NCBI GenBank assembly: GCA_027487995.1
Contig: JAIYCN010000340.1
Location: 1 to 33,890, forward strand
Source of the DNA: Rubrivivax sp.
GTDB taxonomy: Bacteria > Pseudomonadota > Gammaproteobacteria > Burkholderiales > Burkholderiaceae_C
DNA length: 33,890 nucleotides
Reading direction: 5' to 3'
Position numbers and translations under genes: made by a program. The notes under the pieces were generated by a model, which ran no database searches, was not told the DNA's origin, and saw only the letters and a program-made list of their open reading frames with translations. This document shows, piece after piece, positions 26,273 through 33,890 of this stretch (position 1 is the first letter of the stretch; each line of letters starts with the position of its first letter).

Positions 26273-28537
26273 TCACTGGTCCACCGACACCGTCAGGCCC
26301 AGGGTACGCGGTGGTCCATAGAGGCCCTTGACGACACCCGTGAAGCTGCGGTCCTGTGAAACCAGATACGCTGTGTTGCGCAGGTTCTCACCCCACAGGG
26401 TCACCGTCCAGCCCGCGGCACGCCCGGCACCCCCTAAGGAAAACCGAGCGCCGGTGGTCGCATAGGGCGCAATGGCGTTGCGGCTGCGGTTGTCGGCGTT
26501 GCTGAACTGGGCCGACACACGGCTGTGGATCACGGACGCTTGAAGCGGTAATCCCGCCCAGTCGCTGCGCGCCTCCAAGGCCGCGCTCACCTTCTGGTCC
26601 GGTGCATAAGGCAGATGGTTGCCGTTGTAGTTCACGCCCAAACCACCGCCATTGAGGAACTCATCGAACCGCGCCCGCCCGCGATGCAGGCCGGCCACCA
26701 AGGTGAACACGCCGCCCAGTTGCGCCCTCGCATCCATCTCCAAGCCGCGCAGGCTCACGCGCCCTGCATTCGTGATGGCAATCGACGTGGCGCCCGTGGG
26801 CAGGGCCACGAACTGCTGCACCTGGTAGTTGCGGCCGTCGGCGTCATAAACGGCAGCGTTCACGCGAAGGGCGCCGTCCCACCATCGTGACTTCACGCCC
26901 ACTTCGTGCGCGGTCACCTGTTCGCTGTCGAACCGCAGTTGGCGTGCGGGGTCTGTGAGCACGGCGGTGATGCCGTCCAAGTTGTAGCCACCACTCTTGA
27001 AGGCCGTGGACCGCGTGGCGTAAGCCATCGTCTGCGGCCCAATCCGCGCGGTCAGGCCCACCCGCGGGGACACATCACGTTCGCGAAGTTCGGCAGTGAA
27101 GGGCGCCAGCGGAAACAGGCCCAACGCCGACAGCACCGGGTCCGCCTCATGCCGAAATGCCACGGACTTGCGCTCCTCCGTCAGCCGCACGCCGGCCAGC
27201 ACGCCCCACACCGGGTTCAGGGCCCATTCAGCATGTCCGAAGGCGGCTGATGAGCGAAGCCGAAGCGTGCCGTCACCCAGGGTGCGCCGATTGGCCAACC
27301 GCGCCTGCGCCGGGCTGCCCGGAGCCGGATAGTCGGCACCCGTCACGCTGGAGAAACGCTCGGCGTTGCGCTGGTCCATCAGGTGTGCGCCCACCACCAT
27401 CTGGCGGCCGGCGCCCCAGGATTTCGTCACGCGCGCCTCTTGGGTGAATTGCCAGAGGTCCGACACCGCATAGTCCGTTTCAATCAGTTCCAGGGGCGTC
27501 CAATCCCCTTCCGCATCGTCATAGCGCGACCGATGCCGCTGCACGGCCGTGATGGAGGTCAGCATCCAAGCCGAGCGCAGCGGCGCCTGCACGGTCAGTG
27601 CGGCGCCGTTGCGTGTGATGCGCTCGGTCGACCGCGTGTCCACCGCTGTGCTCCACGGGCCGGGTGCCAAGTTGAAGGGGCGGGTGCCCACCTCAAGCGC
27701 CTCGCCGTTGTAGCGCTGGCCCACATGGCCGTAGGACTCCACGCTCCATTCCACCCGCAGCCCGTGAGGCCCCTTCCACTGCAGCTGCCCGCGTGCGGCC
27801 TGCGTTCTTTGCTGTGTGGGCCGGTTGCCGTCGCGGAACAGGTTGCGCACATAGCCACCGTCCTGGCTGTCCGACACCATCAGGGCTGCGCTCAGTCCTT
27901 GACCACCGCTGCGGACCGCCGGCGCGTCAGCGCCGGAAACACCCGATGCACCCGGCGCCCCGCTCTCCAGTGGTCCCCCCAGCCAGGCCCAGGCGCGTCG
28001 GCGGCCGAACTCCCCACCTTCCATGGCCGCGCTGAATTCAAAGCGGTCTGCAGGCTTGCGCGTGGTCAGCATCACCGCACCGGCCACCGTGTTGCGGCCC
28101 AGCAGCGTGCCTTGCGGTCCTCTCAACACTTCAACCTGTTCAATGCCCGCCAGCGATTGGCTGAGCGCAGGCTGACGACCCGCATACACGCCGTCCACAT
28201 AGACCGCCACGCTGCCATCAAAGCCCTGGTTGCGCGCAAAGTCGTTGATGCCCCGGATGCCCAAGCGTGCCGCGCCCACCCGGGCCAGCCCACCACCGGT
28301 GACGCTGGCCGAAAGTGCGCTCAGGTCAAACAGGTCGCGCAGTCCCGCACGCTCCAGGTCGCGCGCCCGCTGAACTTCCATGGAAAGCGCCACCTCCTGT
28401 TCGTCCTGCAGCACCTTTTGCGCTTGCACCATCACCACCGGCAATCCCGCTGTCTGGGCGTGGCACGTCACCACCGCCAGCATCAGGCTCGCCGCGCCCA
28501 GGCGCACCGATTTCGAGTCACAGCTTGAATGCGTCAT
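26273..28537 (-). CDS. TonB-dependent outer-membrane receptor
   Basis: From ATG at 28537 (MTHSSCDSKSVRLGAASLMLAVVTCHAQ): plug GIRGINDFARNQGFDGSVAVYVDGVYAGRQPALSQSLAGIEQVEVLRGPQGTLLGRNTVAGAVMLTTRKP; barrel terminus GLYGPPRTLGLTVSVDQ. The ORF-track 5' extension to 28846 overlaps lysR and is unlikely to be coding. Confidence 0.92.
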   Translation of the reverse strand: MTHSSCDSKSVRLGAASLMLAVVTCHAQTAGLPVVMVQAQKVLQDEQEVALSMEVQRARDLERAGLRDLFDLSALSASVTGGGLARVGAARLGIRGINDFARNQGFDGSVAVYVDGVYAGRQPALSQSLAGIEQVEVLRGPQGTLLGRNTVAGAVMLTTRKPADRFEFSAAMEGGEFGRRRAWAWLGGPLESGAPGASGVSGADAPAVRSGGQGLSAALMVSDSQDGGYVRNLFRDGNRPTQQRTQAARGQLQWKGPHGLRVEWSVESYGHVGQRYNGEALEVGTRPFNLAPGPWSTAVDTRSTERITRNGAALTVQAPLRSAWMLTSITAVQRHRSRYDDAEGDWTPLELIETDYAVSDLWQFTQEARVTKSWGAGRQMVVGAHLMDQRNAERFSSVTGADYPAPGSPAQARLANRRTLGDGTLRLRSSAAFGHAEWALNPVWGVLAGVRLTEERKSVAFRHEADPVLSALGLFPLAPFTAELRERDVSPRVGLTARIGPQTMAYATRSTAFKSGGYNLDGITAVLTDPARQLRFDSEQVTAHEVGVKSRWWDGALRVNAAVYDADGRNYQVQQFVALPTGATSIAITNAGRVSLRGLEMDARAQLGGVFTLVAGLHRGRARFDEFLNGGGLGVNYNGNHLPYAPDQKVSAALEARSDWAGLPLQASVIHSRVSAQFSNADNRSRNAIAPYATTGARFSLGGAGRAAGWTVTLWGENLRNTAYLVSQDRSFTGVVKGLYGPPRTLGLTVSVDQ

Positions 28538-29424
28538 CGCCTGTCCGCCAAAAAGTTGATCAGTTCCTGATTGCGCGGCAGCCGCCAGCGCTCGGGCGGC
28601 CCCACCGCCTGGATGTAGTTGCCAAACCGCGTGATCGGCGTCCACGCCGGCAGCACACGCTCCAGGCGCCCATCCACCAGGGCATCTGCACACAGGTAGT
28701 CCGGCAGCAGCGCCACCCCCAGCCCCTGCAGGCAGGCCTCCAGCACTGCCTCGGGGTTGTCCACGTGGTAGCGGCTGTGCACGCGCACCCGCTGTCGCTC
28801 CTGTCCGTTGTCCAGCACCCACCAGTCGTCCGCCGGTTCGCGCCAATAGAACACGCAGGACCGGTCGGCCAAATCACCCGGCACGCTCACCGCCGCCTCG
28901 GCCGCCAACCACGCGGGAGAGGCCGCCAACAACCAACCCACCTGCGCCACGGACCGCACCGTCAGCTCCGGTGCTATCGGGGCCGCACTCCAGCGCAGGG
29001 CCATGTCCAGGCGTTCAAACGCGACATCCATCAGGCGGTCGGCCAACACCAGCTCCACTTCAACGCCAGGGTGCAGCCGCAGGAACTCGGGAAGGCGGCG
29101 GCTGAGCACCCGCTGTCCCCAGGACACCGGTGCCGTCAATCGAATGCGGCCGCTCAGGTCCGACCGCAGGGCCCGCAGCCGTTCTTCGCCTGCGGCCATT
29201 TCACCCAGGGCGCGCCGCGCGTGTTCCAGGTAGGTTTCACCGGCTGGGGTCAGCGCCACCCGCCGCGTGCTGCGGCTGAACAGGGTGGTGCCCACCATTT
29301 CCTCCAGCTGCGCCACCCGCTTGCTGACCACGCTCTTGCCCACGCCCAGGTCCTGCGCGCTGCGGCTCACGCTCAAGGTGTCGGCCACCTTCACGAATGC
29401 CCAGAGCATGTCGGTGCTGATCAC
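28534..29424 (-). CDS. LysR-family transcriptional regulator
   Basis: 296 aa. HTH MLWAFVKVADTLSVSRSAQDLGVGKSVVSKRVAQLEEMVGTTLFSRSTRRVALTPAGETYLEHAR plus substrate-binding domain. Confidence 0.94.
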   Translation of the reverse strand: MISTDMLWAFVKVADTLSVSRSAQDLGVGKSVVSKRVAQLEEMVGTTLFSRSTRRVALTPAGETYLEHARRALGEMAAGEERLRALRSDLSGRIRLTAPVSWGQRVLSRRLPEFLRLHPGVEVELVLADRLMDVAFERLDMALRWSAAPIAPELTVRSVAQVGWLLAASPAWLAAEAAVSVPGDLADRSCVFYWREPADDWWVLDNGQERQRVRVHSRYHVDNPEAVLEACLQGLGVALLPDYLCADALVDGRLERVLPAWTPITRFGNYIQAVGPPERWRLPRNQELINFLADRR

Positions 29425-29448
29425 GATTGTTTCCGAATTGCGTACAAA

Positions 29449-29465
29449 CCGTTCGCATTGAACGG
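29449..29465. promoter_or_regulatory. Perfect inverted repeat CCGTTC-GCATT-GAACGG in lysR/GST divergent promoter region
   Basis: 6-bp perfect arms, 5-nt centre, 25 bp upstream of the lysR start and 84 bp upstream of the GST ATG. Confidence 0.5.
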
Positions 29466-29548
29466 GATATGCAGCCGATCGTCAATCCCGCAGACTCCCC
29501 AAGGTGGGCACTTCAGACCCGCATCACACAACACGAGCAGGAGACATC

Positions 29549-30193
29549 ATGAAGATTTACGCCGATCCCATCACCGTGAACTGCCGCAAGGTGCTGGCTG
29601 GCCTGCAGCTGATGGGCGCGCCCTACGAGCTGGCGCACGTGGACTATTTCAAGGCCGAACAGAAGAGCGAGGCCTACACCGCCCTCAACCCCAACCAGTC
29701 CATTCCGGCCATGGTCGACGGTGACCTCGTGCTCTGGGAATCCAACGCCATCCTGCAGTACGCGGCCGACAAGATCGGCAACGACGCGGTCTACCCCAAG
29801 GACCTCAAGGTGCGCGCCGACGTCAACCGTTGGTTGCTGTGGGAAGCGGCTGCCTGGTTCCCCAGCTGCTACGTGTTCCTGGTGGAGAACTGCGTCAAGC
29901 CGCTGCTTGGCGGCGCGGCTGACCCGGCCATCCTGGACGCACAGGCCCCGAACTTCCACAAGCTGGCCGGCATCCTGGACGCCCGCCTGAAGAACAACCG
30001 GTGGGTGGCCGGCACCGCTGGCCCCACCATTGCCGACATCTCGCTGGCCTCGCCCATGCACCTGCATGGCTGGCAGAAGCTGCCCCTGGGCGACCATCCC
30101 AATCTGCGCCGCTGGCTGTTCGACGACGTCGAGAAGCTGCCGGCCTGGGCCAACACCTGGGTGGGCGAGGGCTTCACCACCAAGAAGGCGTGA
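29549..30193 (+). CDS. Glutathione S-transferase family protein
   Basis: Thioredoxin-fold N-terminus MKIYADPITVNCRKVLAGLQLMGAPYELAHVDY...ALNPNQSIPAMVDGDLVLWESNAILQYAADKIG; C-terminal NNRWVAGTAGPTIADISLASPMH. Confidence 0.94.
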   Translation: MKIYADPITVNCRKVLAGLQLMGAPYELAHVDYFKAEQKSEAYTALNPNQSIPAMVDGDLVLWESNAILQYAADKIGNDAVYPKDLKVRADVNRWLLWEAAAWFPSCYVFLVENCVKPLLGGAADPAILDAQAPNFHKLAGILDARLKNNRWVAGTAGPTIADISLASPMHLHGWQKLPLGDHPNLRRWLFDDVEKLPAWANTWVGEGFTTKKA

Positions 30194-30200
30194 TCTGCCG

Positions 30201-31019
30201 ATGAACGCTCCCACCTCTGTTCGCGCCACCATGAACTACTCGGTGGACAACGGCATCCCGCCGGACTACTACTTCTATGAACCCGATCCTTCGCTGAAGC
30301 TCAACCCGCCGGGCACCGACGTGAAGGAGGTGGAGATCCACAATGGTTGGCCGGAGGTCGAACGGCTGTCTTTGGACCGCGAGGGCTTCGAGCTGCGGGA
30401 GTTCGGGGCCAAGTTCGACCAGTTCGACGACGAGGAGTCGATCAGGACGGTGTTCCATCCGCAGGTGGTCGACTTCGTGAAGCGCCACACCGGTGCCAAG
30501 GAAGTCGTGGTGTTCGACCACACCATCCGCAAGCGCATGGCGTCCGACCTGAAGGTGCAGACGGAGGTGCACCGGCCGGCCGTGATGCTGGTGCACAGCG
30601 ACTACACCGTCATCAGCGGTCCTCAGCGTGTGCGCGACATCATGAAGCAGAAGGCCGAGCCCCTGCTTCAACAGCGGGTGGCCTTCTTCAACGTGTGGAA
30701 GCCGCTGTACCGCCGCGTGGAGGAACTGCCCCTGGCCATGATCGACGCCCAAAGCCACGATCCGGCCGACCTCCTGCGCATGGATTTGAAGTACCGCGAG
30801 CGCACCGGTGAGATCTACGTGATGCGTCACAACCCGGCCCATCGCTGGTTGTACTTTCCTCACATGGAGGCCCACCAGGCGCTGCTGCTCAAGACCTACG
30901 ACTCCAGCACGGATGGACGCTGCCGCTTCATGGGGCATTCGGCATTCGAAGATCCGACCACCCCGGCCGGCGCCCCCAAGCGCGAGAGCATCGAGGTGCG
31001 CACGATGGCCTTTTTCTGA
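30201..31019 (+). CDS. CmcJ/NvfI-family oxidoreductase (putative 2-oxoglutarate-dependent-like oxygenase)
   Basis: Family-characteristic segments PAVMLVHSDYTVISGPQRVRDIM, VAFFNVWKPLYRRVEELPLAMIDAQS, HRWLYFPHMEAHQALLLKTYDSSTDGRCRFMGHSAFEDPTTPAGAPKRESIEVRTMAFF. ATG at 30201, 7 nt after the GST stop. Confidence 0.85.
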   Translation: MNAPTSVRATMNYSVDNGIPPDYYFYEPDPSLKLNPPGTDVKEVEIHNGWPEVERLSLDREGFELREFGAKFDQFDDEESIRTVFHPQVVDFVKRHTGAKEVVVFDHTIRKRMASDLKVQTEVHRPAVMLVHSDYTVISGPQRVRDIMKQKAEPLLQQRVAFFNVWKPLYRRVEELPLAMIDAQSHDPADLLRMDLKYRERTGEIYVMRHNPAHRWLYFPHMEAHQALLLKTYDSSTDGRCRFMGHSAFEDPTTPAGAPKRESIEVRTMAFF

Positions 31020-31071
31020 GTGATCAGAAATCGGTCAAGTTTTTCACGGCAACATTCAACAGAGCTTGTTA

Positions 31072-31087
31072 CCCCCTGACCAGGGGG
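31072..31087. other. GC-rich hairpin CCCCCT-GACC-AGGGGG between the CmcJ-like gene and the adhesin gene
   Basis: Perfect 6-bp stem with 4-nt loop; no adjacent T-tract. Confidence 0.4.
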
Positions 31088-31160
31088 GTCAACACCCCGG
31101 CCTTCAAGGGGACACTTGCGGCTGATCGGTCCTGTTCGGATCACACAGAAGTCAGTCTCG

Positions 31161-33890
31161 ATGAACAAGCTCTCCCTCACCGACAAGCGCAACCGCAGCA
31201 CCACCGAAACCCAGACCGACAAGGTCGCGATGACGCGCCCTGGGGTGCTGATGCTGGAGGCCAGTCGCGCCGACATTACCGGCATCGAACGTGAGGGCAA
31301 CCGCATCGTCGTGCGCTATCGCGACGGTCGCCGCCTGGTGGTCGAAGACTTCTTCCGGGCCGACAGCAGCGGCCTCATCGGTGACGTTGTTCTTCGTGAA
31401 CCGGATGGTTCGCTCTATTGGTGGAGCAACCCGCTGCAGGACTGGGGCATGGCGCGCCTGGAGCCCCTGGCCTCCATTGACCCCTTGTTGTTGACCGAGC
31501 CGGCCAATGCCGGCATGGTGGTCGCCGCTTTCGCCCCCGGTGGTGGTCTGCTGGGTGTGCTGGCTGGTGCGGGTCTCATCGGCGCGGCTGCCGCTGCCGG
31601 TGGTGGCAGTGGCGGCGGATCCAACTCGGGGGGAACACTGCCCCCTGCCGGCGGCGGCACCACCGTTCCGGCGGGCGGCACGCCGGTGGTTGTCAATGTA
31701 CCGGCGGCCAACGACGGGCTGTCACTTACGGAAGTCAACAGTGGCGTGGTCGTCAACATCACTCTGCCCAGCGCTGCCGTGGCGGGCGACCGCATCACCG
31801 TCACGGTCGATGGACGCTCGGGTACCGTCACTACCCTCTCCGCGGCTGACATCACGGCTGGCCGTATTGCCGTCATCTTGCCCAGCAGCAGCCTAATGCC
31901 TGCGGGCGAAGGTACTGCTGTGGTGTTGGTCACGGTGACGGACCCGGCAGGCGTGGCGCGCCCCGGCTCGCCCGGTTCGGTGGCCGTGTCGGTGGACGTG
32001 ATGGCCCCCACACTGCTCAATGCCAATCCCAGCAGCTATGCCGACAACGTAGGGGCGGTCCAAAGCGCGGTTTCTCGCGAACCCATCACCGACGATGCCA
32101 CGCCGGGTCTGAACATCGGCACCATTCCCGCCGGTACCACGCCGCTGCTCTACGCCAACGGCTTGCGCGTGGCCGCCACCTACAGCCCGAGCACCGGCAC
32201 GCTCACGCCGAACTCGGCACTTCCCAATGGCACGCACGACCTCAGCTATTCGTTGTCTGACGCAGCGGGCAACGAGAGCCCCCGCAGCGGTGCCCTCCGA
32301 CTGACGGTCTCGGCCGGCGCCGCATTGGGCATGTCCATCGCCGTGCCGGAGAACAACGGCGGCGGCATCTCCACGACCGAGGCAGCCGACGGTGTGGTGG
32401 TGGTGGTGACCCTGCCCAACACCTTGTCCGACGCGCAGCGCACTTCCTCGTCCTCCAACACCGGGCCTTCTTTGGTGGCGGCAGAGGCGGGGCGTTCTCA
32501 GGCACTCGCTGCACTCCCAGGCGACCGCGTCACGGTGAGGATCGATGACGGCCTTCCGGTCACCGTGGTCCTTACCGCGGCGGATGTGGCTGCCGGCCGC
32601 GTGAATGTGACATTGCCCCTGAGCGCCATCCAGGCAGCGGGGCAGGGCAGTGGCATCGTCAGCGCGGTGTACACCACCTCGGCCGGCGTGGTCTCGGAGC
32701 CGGTGACCACCGAAGTGTTCATCGACACCGACCCGCCGGTGCTGGGGGTGCCCACCCCCACCTCCTATGTCGACAACGTGGGGCCTGTGCAAGACCCGAT
32801 GTCCACAGCGCCGGTCACCGACGACACGACGCCGGGTCTGAACATCGGAACCGTGCCGTCGGGCACCACGGCCATCTTGTACGTCAACGGTCTGGCCGTG
32901 GCGTCGGTGTATGACCCCGCCACCGGCAGCCTCACCCCGGTTTCTCCCTTGCCCAACGGACAAGTGCGCCTGACCTACAGCCTTCGGGATGACGTGGGCA
33001 ATGAAAGCCCCATCAGCAACCCGCTGGTGCTCACCATCAGCACGGGCTCACCCTCGGGCATGTCCATCACGGTGCCCGAGAACGCCGACGGTGGCATCAA
33101 CGCAGCCGAAGCCGCCGATGGCACGCCGGTGATCGTGTCGCTGCCGGTGGGCGCAGCGGCCGGTGAGCGAATTGAGGTGAGCATCAACGGTGGCACGGCG
33201 GTGAACGCCACGCTCAGCGCGGCGGATGTGGCCGCGGGCCGCATCACGGTGACGCTGCCCAACAGTGCTTTGGTGGCCGCAGGTCAGGGTGCGGGCACGG
33301 TGAGCGCGGTCTACACCACGGCTGCGGGCGTGACTTCAGCGCCGGCCACGGCCGATGTGCTCATCGACACCCTTGCACCCACGCTGACCAACGCCAACCC
33401 CAGCAGCTACAACGACAACGTGGGGCCGGTGCAAAACCCGATGTCCACCGCGCCGGTCACGGATGACACGACGCCGGGCCTGAATATCGGCTCGATTCCT
33501 GAGGATGTTGTTGCCATCCTGCTGATCAACGGCACGCCCGTGCCATCGGAATTCGTGAACGGCGTGCTCACGCCGCTGAGCCCGCTGCCCAACGGCCCGG
33601 CAGACCTGGCCTATCGCTTGCGGGATACCGCGGGCAACGAAAGCCCCATCAGCGCACCGCTGCGCCTGACCATCAGCACCAACGTGCCGGTGGGCATGTC
33701 CATCACCGTCCCTGAAAACGCTGACGGCGGCATCAACGCAGCCGAAGCCGCCGATGGCACGCCGGTGATCGTGTCGCTGCCTGTGGGCGCAGCGGCCGGT
33801 GAGCGCATTGCGGTGAGCATCAACGGTGGCACGGCGGTGAACGCCACGCTCAGCGCGGCGGATGTGGCCGCGGGCCGCATCACGGTGACG
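31161..33890 (+). CDS. Giant BapA/LapF-type repetitive (Ig-like) surface adhesin, 5' part (3' end outside window)
   Basis: 910 codons open from ATG 31161 to the last base. BapA prefix-like N-terminus (ADITGIEREGNRIVVRYRDGRRLVVEDFFRAD...DGSLYWW), Gly/Ala-rich segment GLLGVLAGAGLIGAAAAAGGGSGGG, then tandem ~212-aa repeats beginning MSITVPENADGGINAAEAADG. Absent from the ORF track because no stop lies in the window. Confidence 0.88.
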   Translation, partial: MNKLSLTDKRNRSTTETQTDKVAMTRPGVLMLEASRADITGIEREGNRIVVRYRDGRRLVVEDFFRADSSGLIGDVVLREPDGSLYWWSNPLQDWGMARLEPLASIDPLLLTEPANAGMVVAAFAPGGGLLGVLAGAGLIGAAAAAGGGSGGGSNSGGTLPPAGGGTTVPAGGTPVVVNVPAANDGLSLTEVNSGVVVNITLPSAAVAGDRITVTVDGRSGTVTTLSAADITAGRIAVILPSSSLMPAGEGTAVVLVTVTDPAGVARPGSPGSVAVSVDVMAPTLLNANPSSYADNVGAVQSAVSREPITDDATPGLNIGTIPAGTTPLLYANGLRVAATYSPSTGTLTPNSALPNGTHDLSYSLSDAAGNESPRSGALRLTVSAGAALGMSIAVPENNGGGISTTEAADGVVVVVTLPNTLSDAQRTSSSSNTGPSLVAAEAGRSQALAALPGDRVTVRIDDGLPVTVVLTAADVAAGRVNVTLPLSAIQAAGQGSGIVSAVYTTSAGVVSEPVTTEVFIDTDPPVLGVPTPTSYVDNVGPVQDPMSTAPVTDDTTPGLNIGTVPSGTTAILYVNGLAVASVYDPATGSLTPVSPLPNGQVRLTYSLRDDVGNESPISNPLVLTISTGSPSGMSITVPENADGGINAAEAADGTPVIVSLPVGAAAGERIEVSINGGTAVNATLSAADVAAGRITVTLPNSALVAAGQGAGTVSAVYTTAAGVTSAPATADVLIDTLAPTLTNANPSSYNDNVGPVQNPMSTAPVTDDTTPGLNIGSIPEDVVAILLINGTPVPSEFVNGVLTPLSPLPNGPADLAYRLRDTAGNESPISAPLRLTISTNVPVGMSITVPENADGGINAAEAADGTPVIVSLPVGAAAGERIAVSINGGTAVNATLSAADVAAGRITVT
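31686..33890 (+). repeat. Tandem adhesin repeat units: ~31686-32330, 32331-33059, 33060-33695, 33696-33890+ (partial)
   Basis: MSI-V-PEN starts at 32331, 33060 and 33696, with diverged first unit VNVPAANDG. Spacings 729 bp (243 aa) and 636 bp (212 aa). Shared core SSYxDNVGPVQxPMSTAPVTDDTTPGLNIG. Confidence 0.88.

Noticed and set aside
27383-28528. 381-aa plus-strand ORF opposite the TonB-dependent receptor
   Set aside because: Antisense shadow; no domain features.
28538-28846. N-terminal extension of the TBDR ORF
   Set aside because: 103 residues of Gly/Ala/Arg-rich sequence antisense-free but overlapping lysR; a signal peptide begins at M(28537) with an ATGA overlap.
28315-29724. 469-aa plus-strand ORF across TBDR/lysR/GST
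   Set aside because: Overlaps three well-supported genes in other frames; Pro/Arg/His-rich artefactual composition.
31034-31062. TCAAGTTT upstream of the adhesin as a sigma-28 -35 element
   Set aside because: Good -35 match but the expected -10 position reads ATTCAACA, only 2/8 to GCCGATAA.
31893-32963. 356-aa and other minus-strand ORFs opposite the adhesin
   Set aside because: Their apparent repeats mirror the adhesin repeats on the opposite strand; the plus frame has the coherent Ig-like repeat protein.
1-33890. CRISPR arrays, transposases, integrases, phage genes, rRNA
   Set aside because: No short regularly spaced repeats, IS-like ORFs, integrase motifs or rRNA sequence were recognised; the only tandem repeats are the in-frame adhesin units.

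Overview
High-GC chromosomal window, most likely from a Burkholderiales betaproteobacterium (Comamonadaceae-like by gene content; inference). It has four parts. (1) About 1-16142 is a flagellar/motility locus: the 3' end of flhC, a membrane-anchored SAM-methyltransferase-like gene, motA, motB, cheY, cheZ, flhB, flhA, flhF, a degenerate flhG, fliA, then flgN, flgM and flgA on the minus strand and flgBCDEF on the plus strand. (2) About 16147-23362 is housekeeping: ppc (-), hemC, hemD, hemX, hemY and tRNA-Arg(ACG). (3) About 23422-31019 is an accessory block: a Bug/TctC-type periplasmic binding protein, a hybrid histidine kinase, a LysR regulator overlapping a TonB-dependent receptor gene, and a divergent GST + CmcJ/NvfI-family oxidoreductase pair. 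(4) From 31161 to the window end is the 5' part of a giant BapA/LapF-type repetitive adhesin. The ORF track omits it because it is open at the window edge. The leads I rate highest are the LysR/TBDR/GST/CmcJ locus with a perfect inverted repeat in its divergent promoter, the P-loop-less FlhG-position protein, three matching sigma-28-like promoters, a flg operon that stops at flgF, and evidence of repeat homogenisation in the adhesin. All assignments come from reading the sequence; no database search was run.
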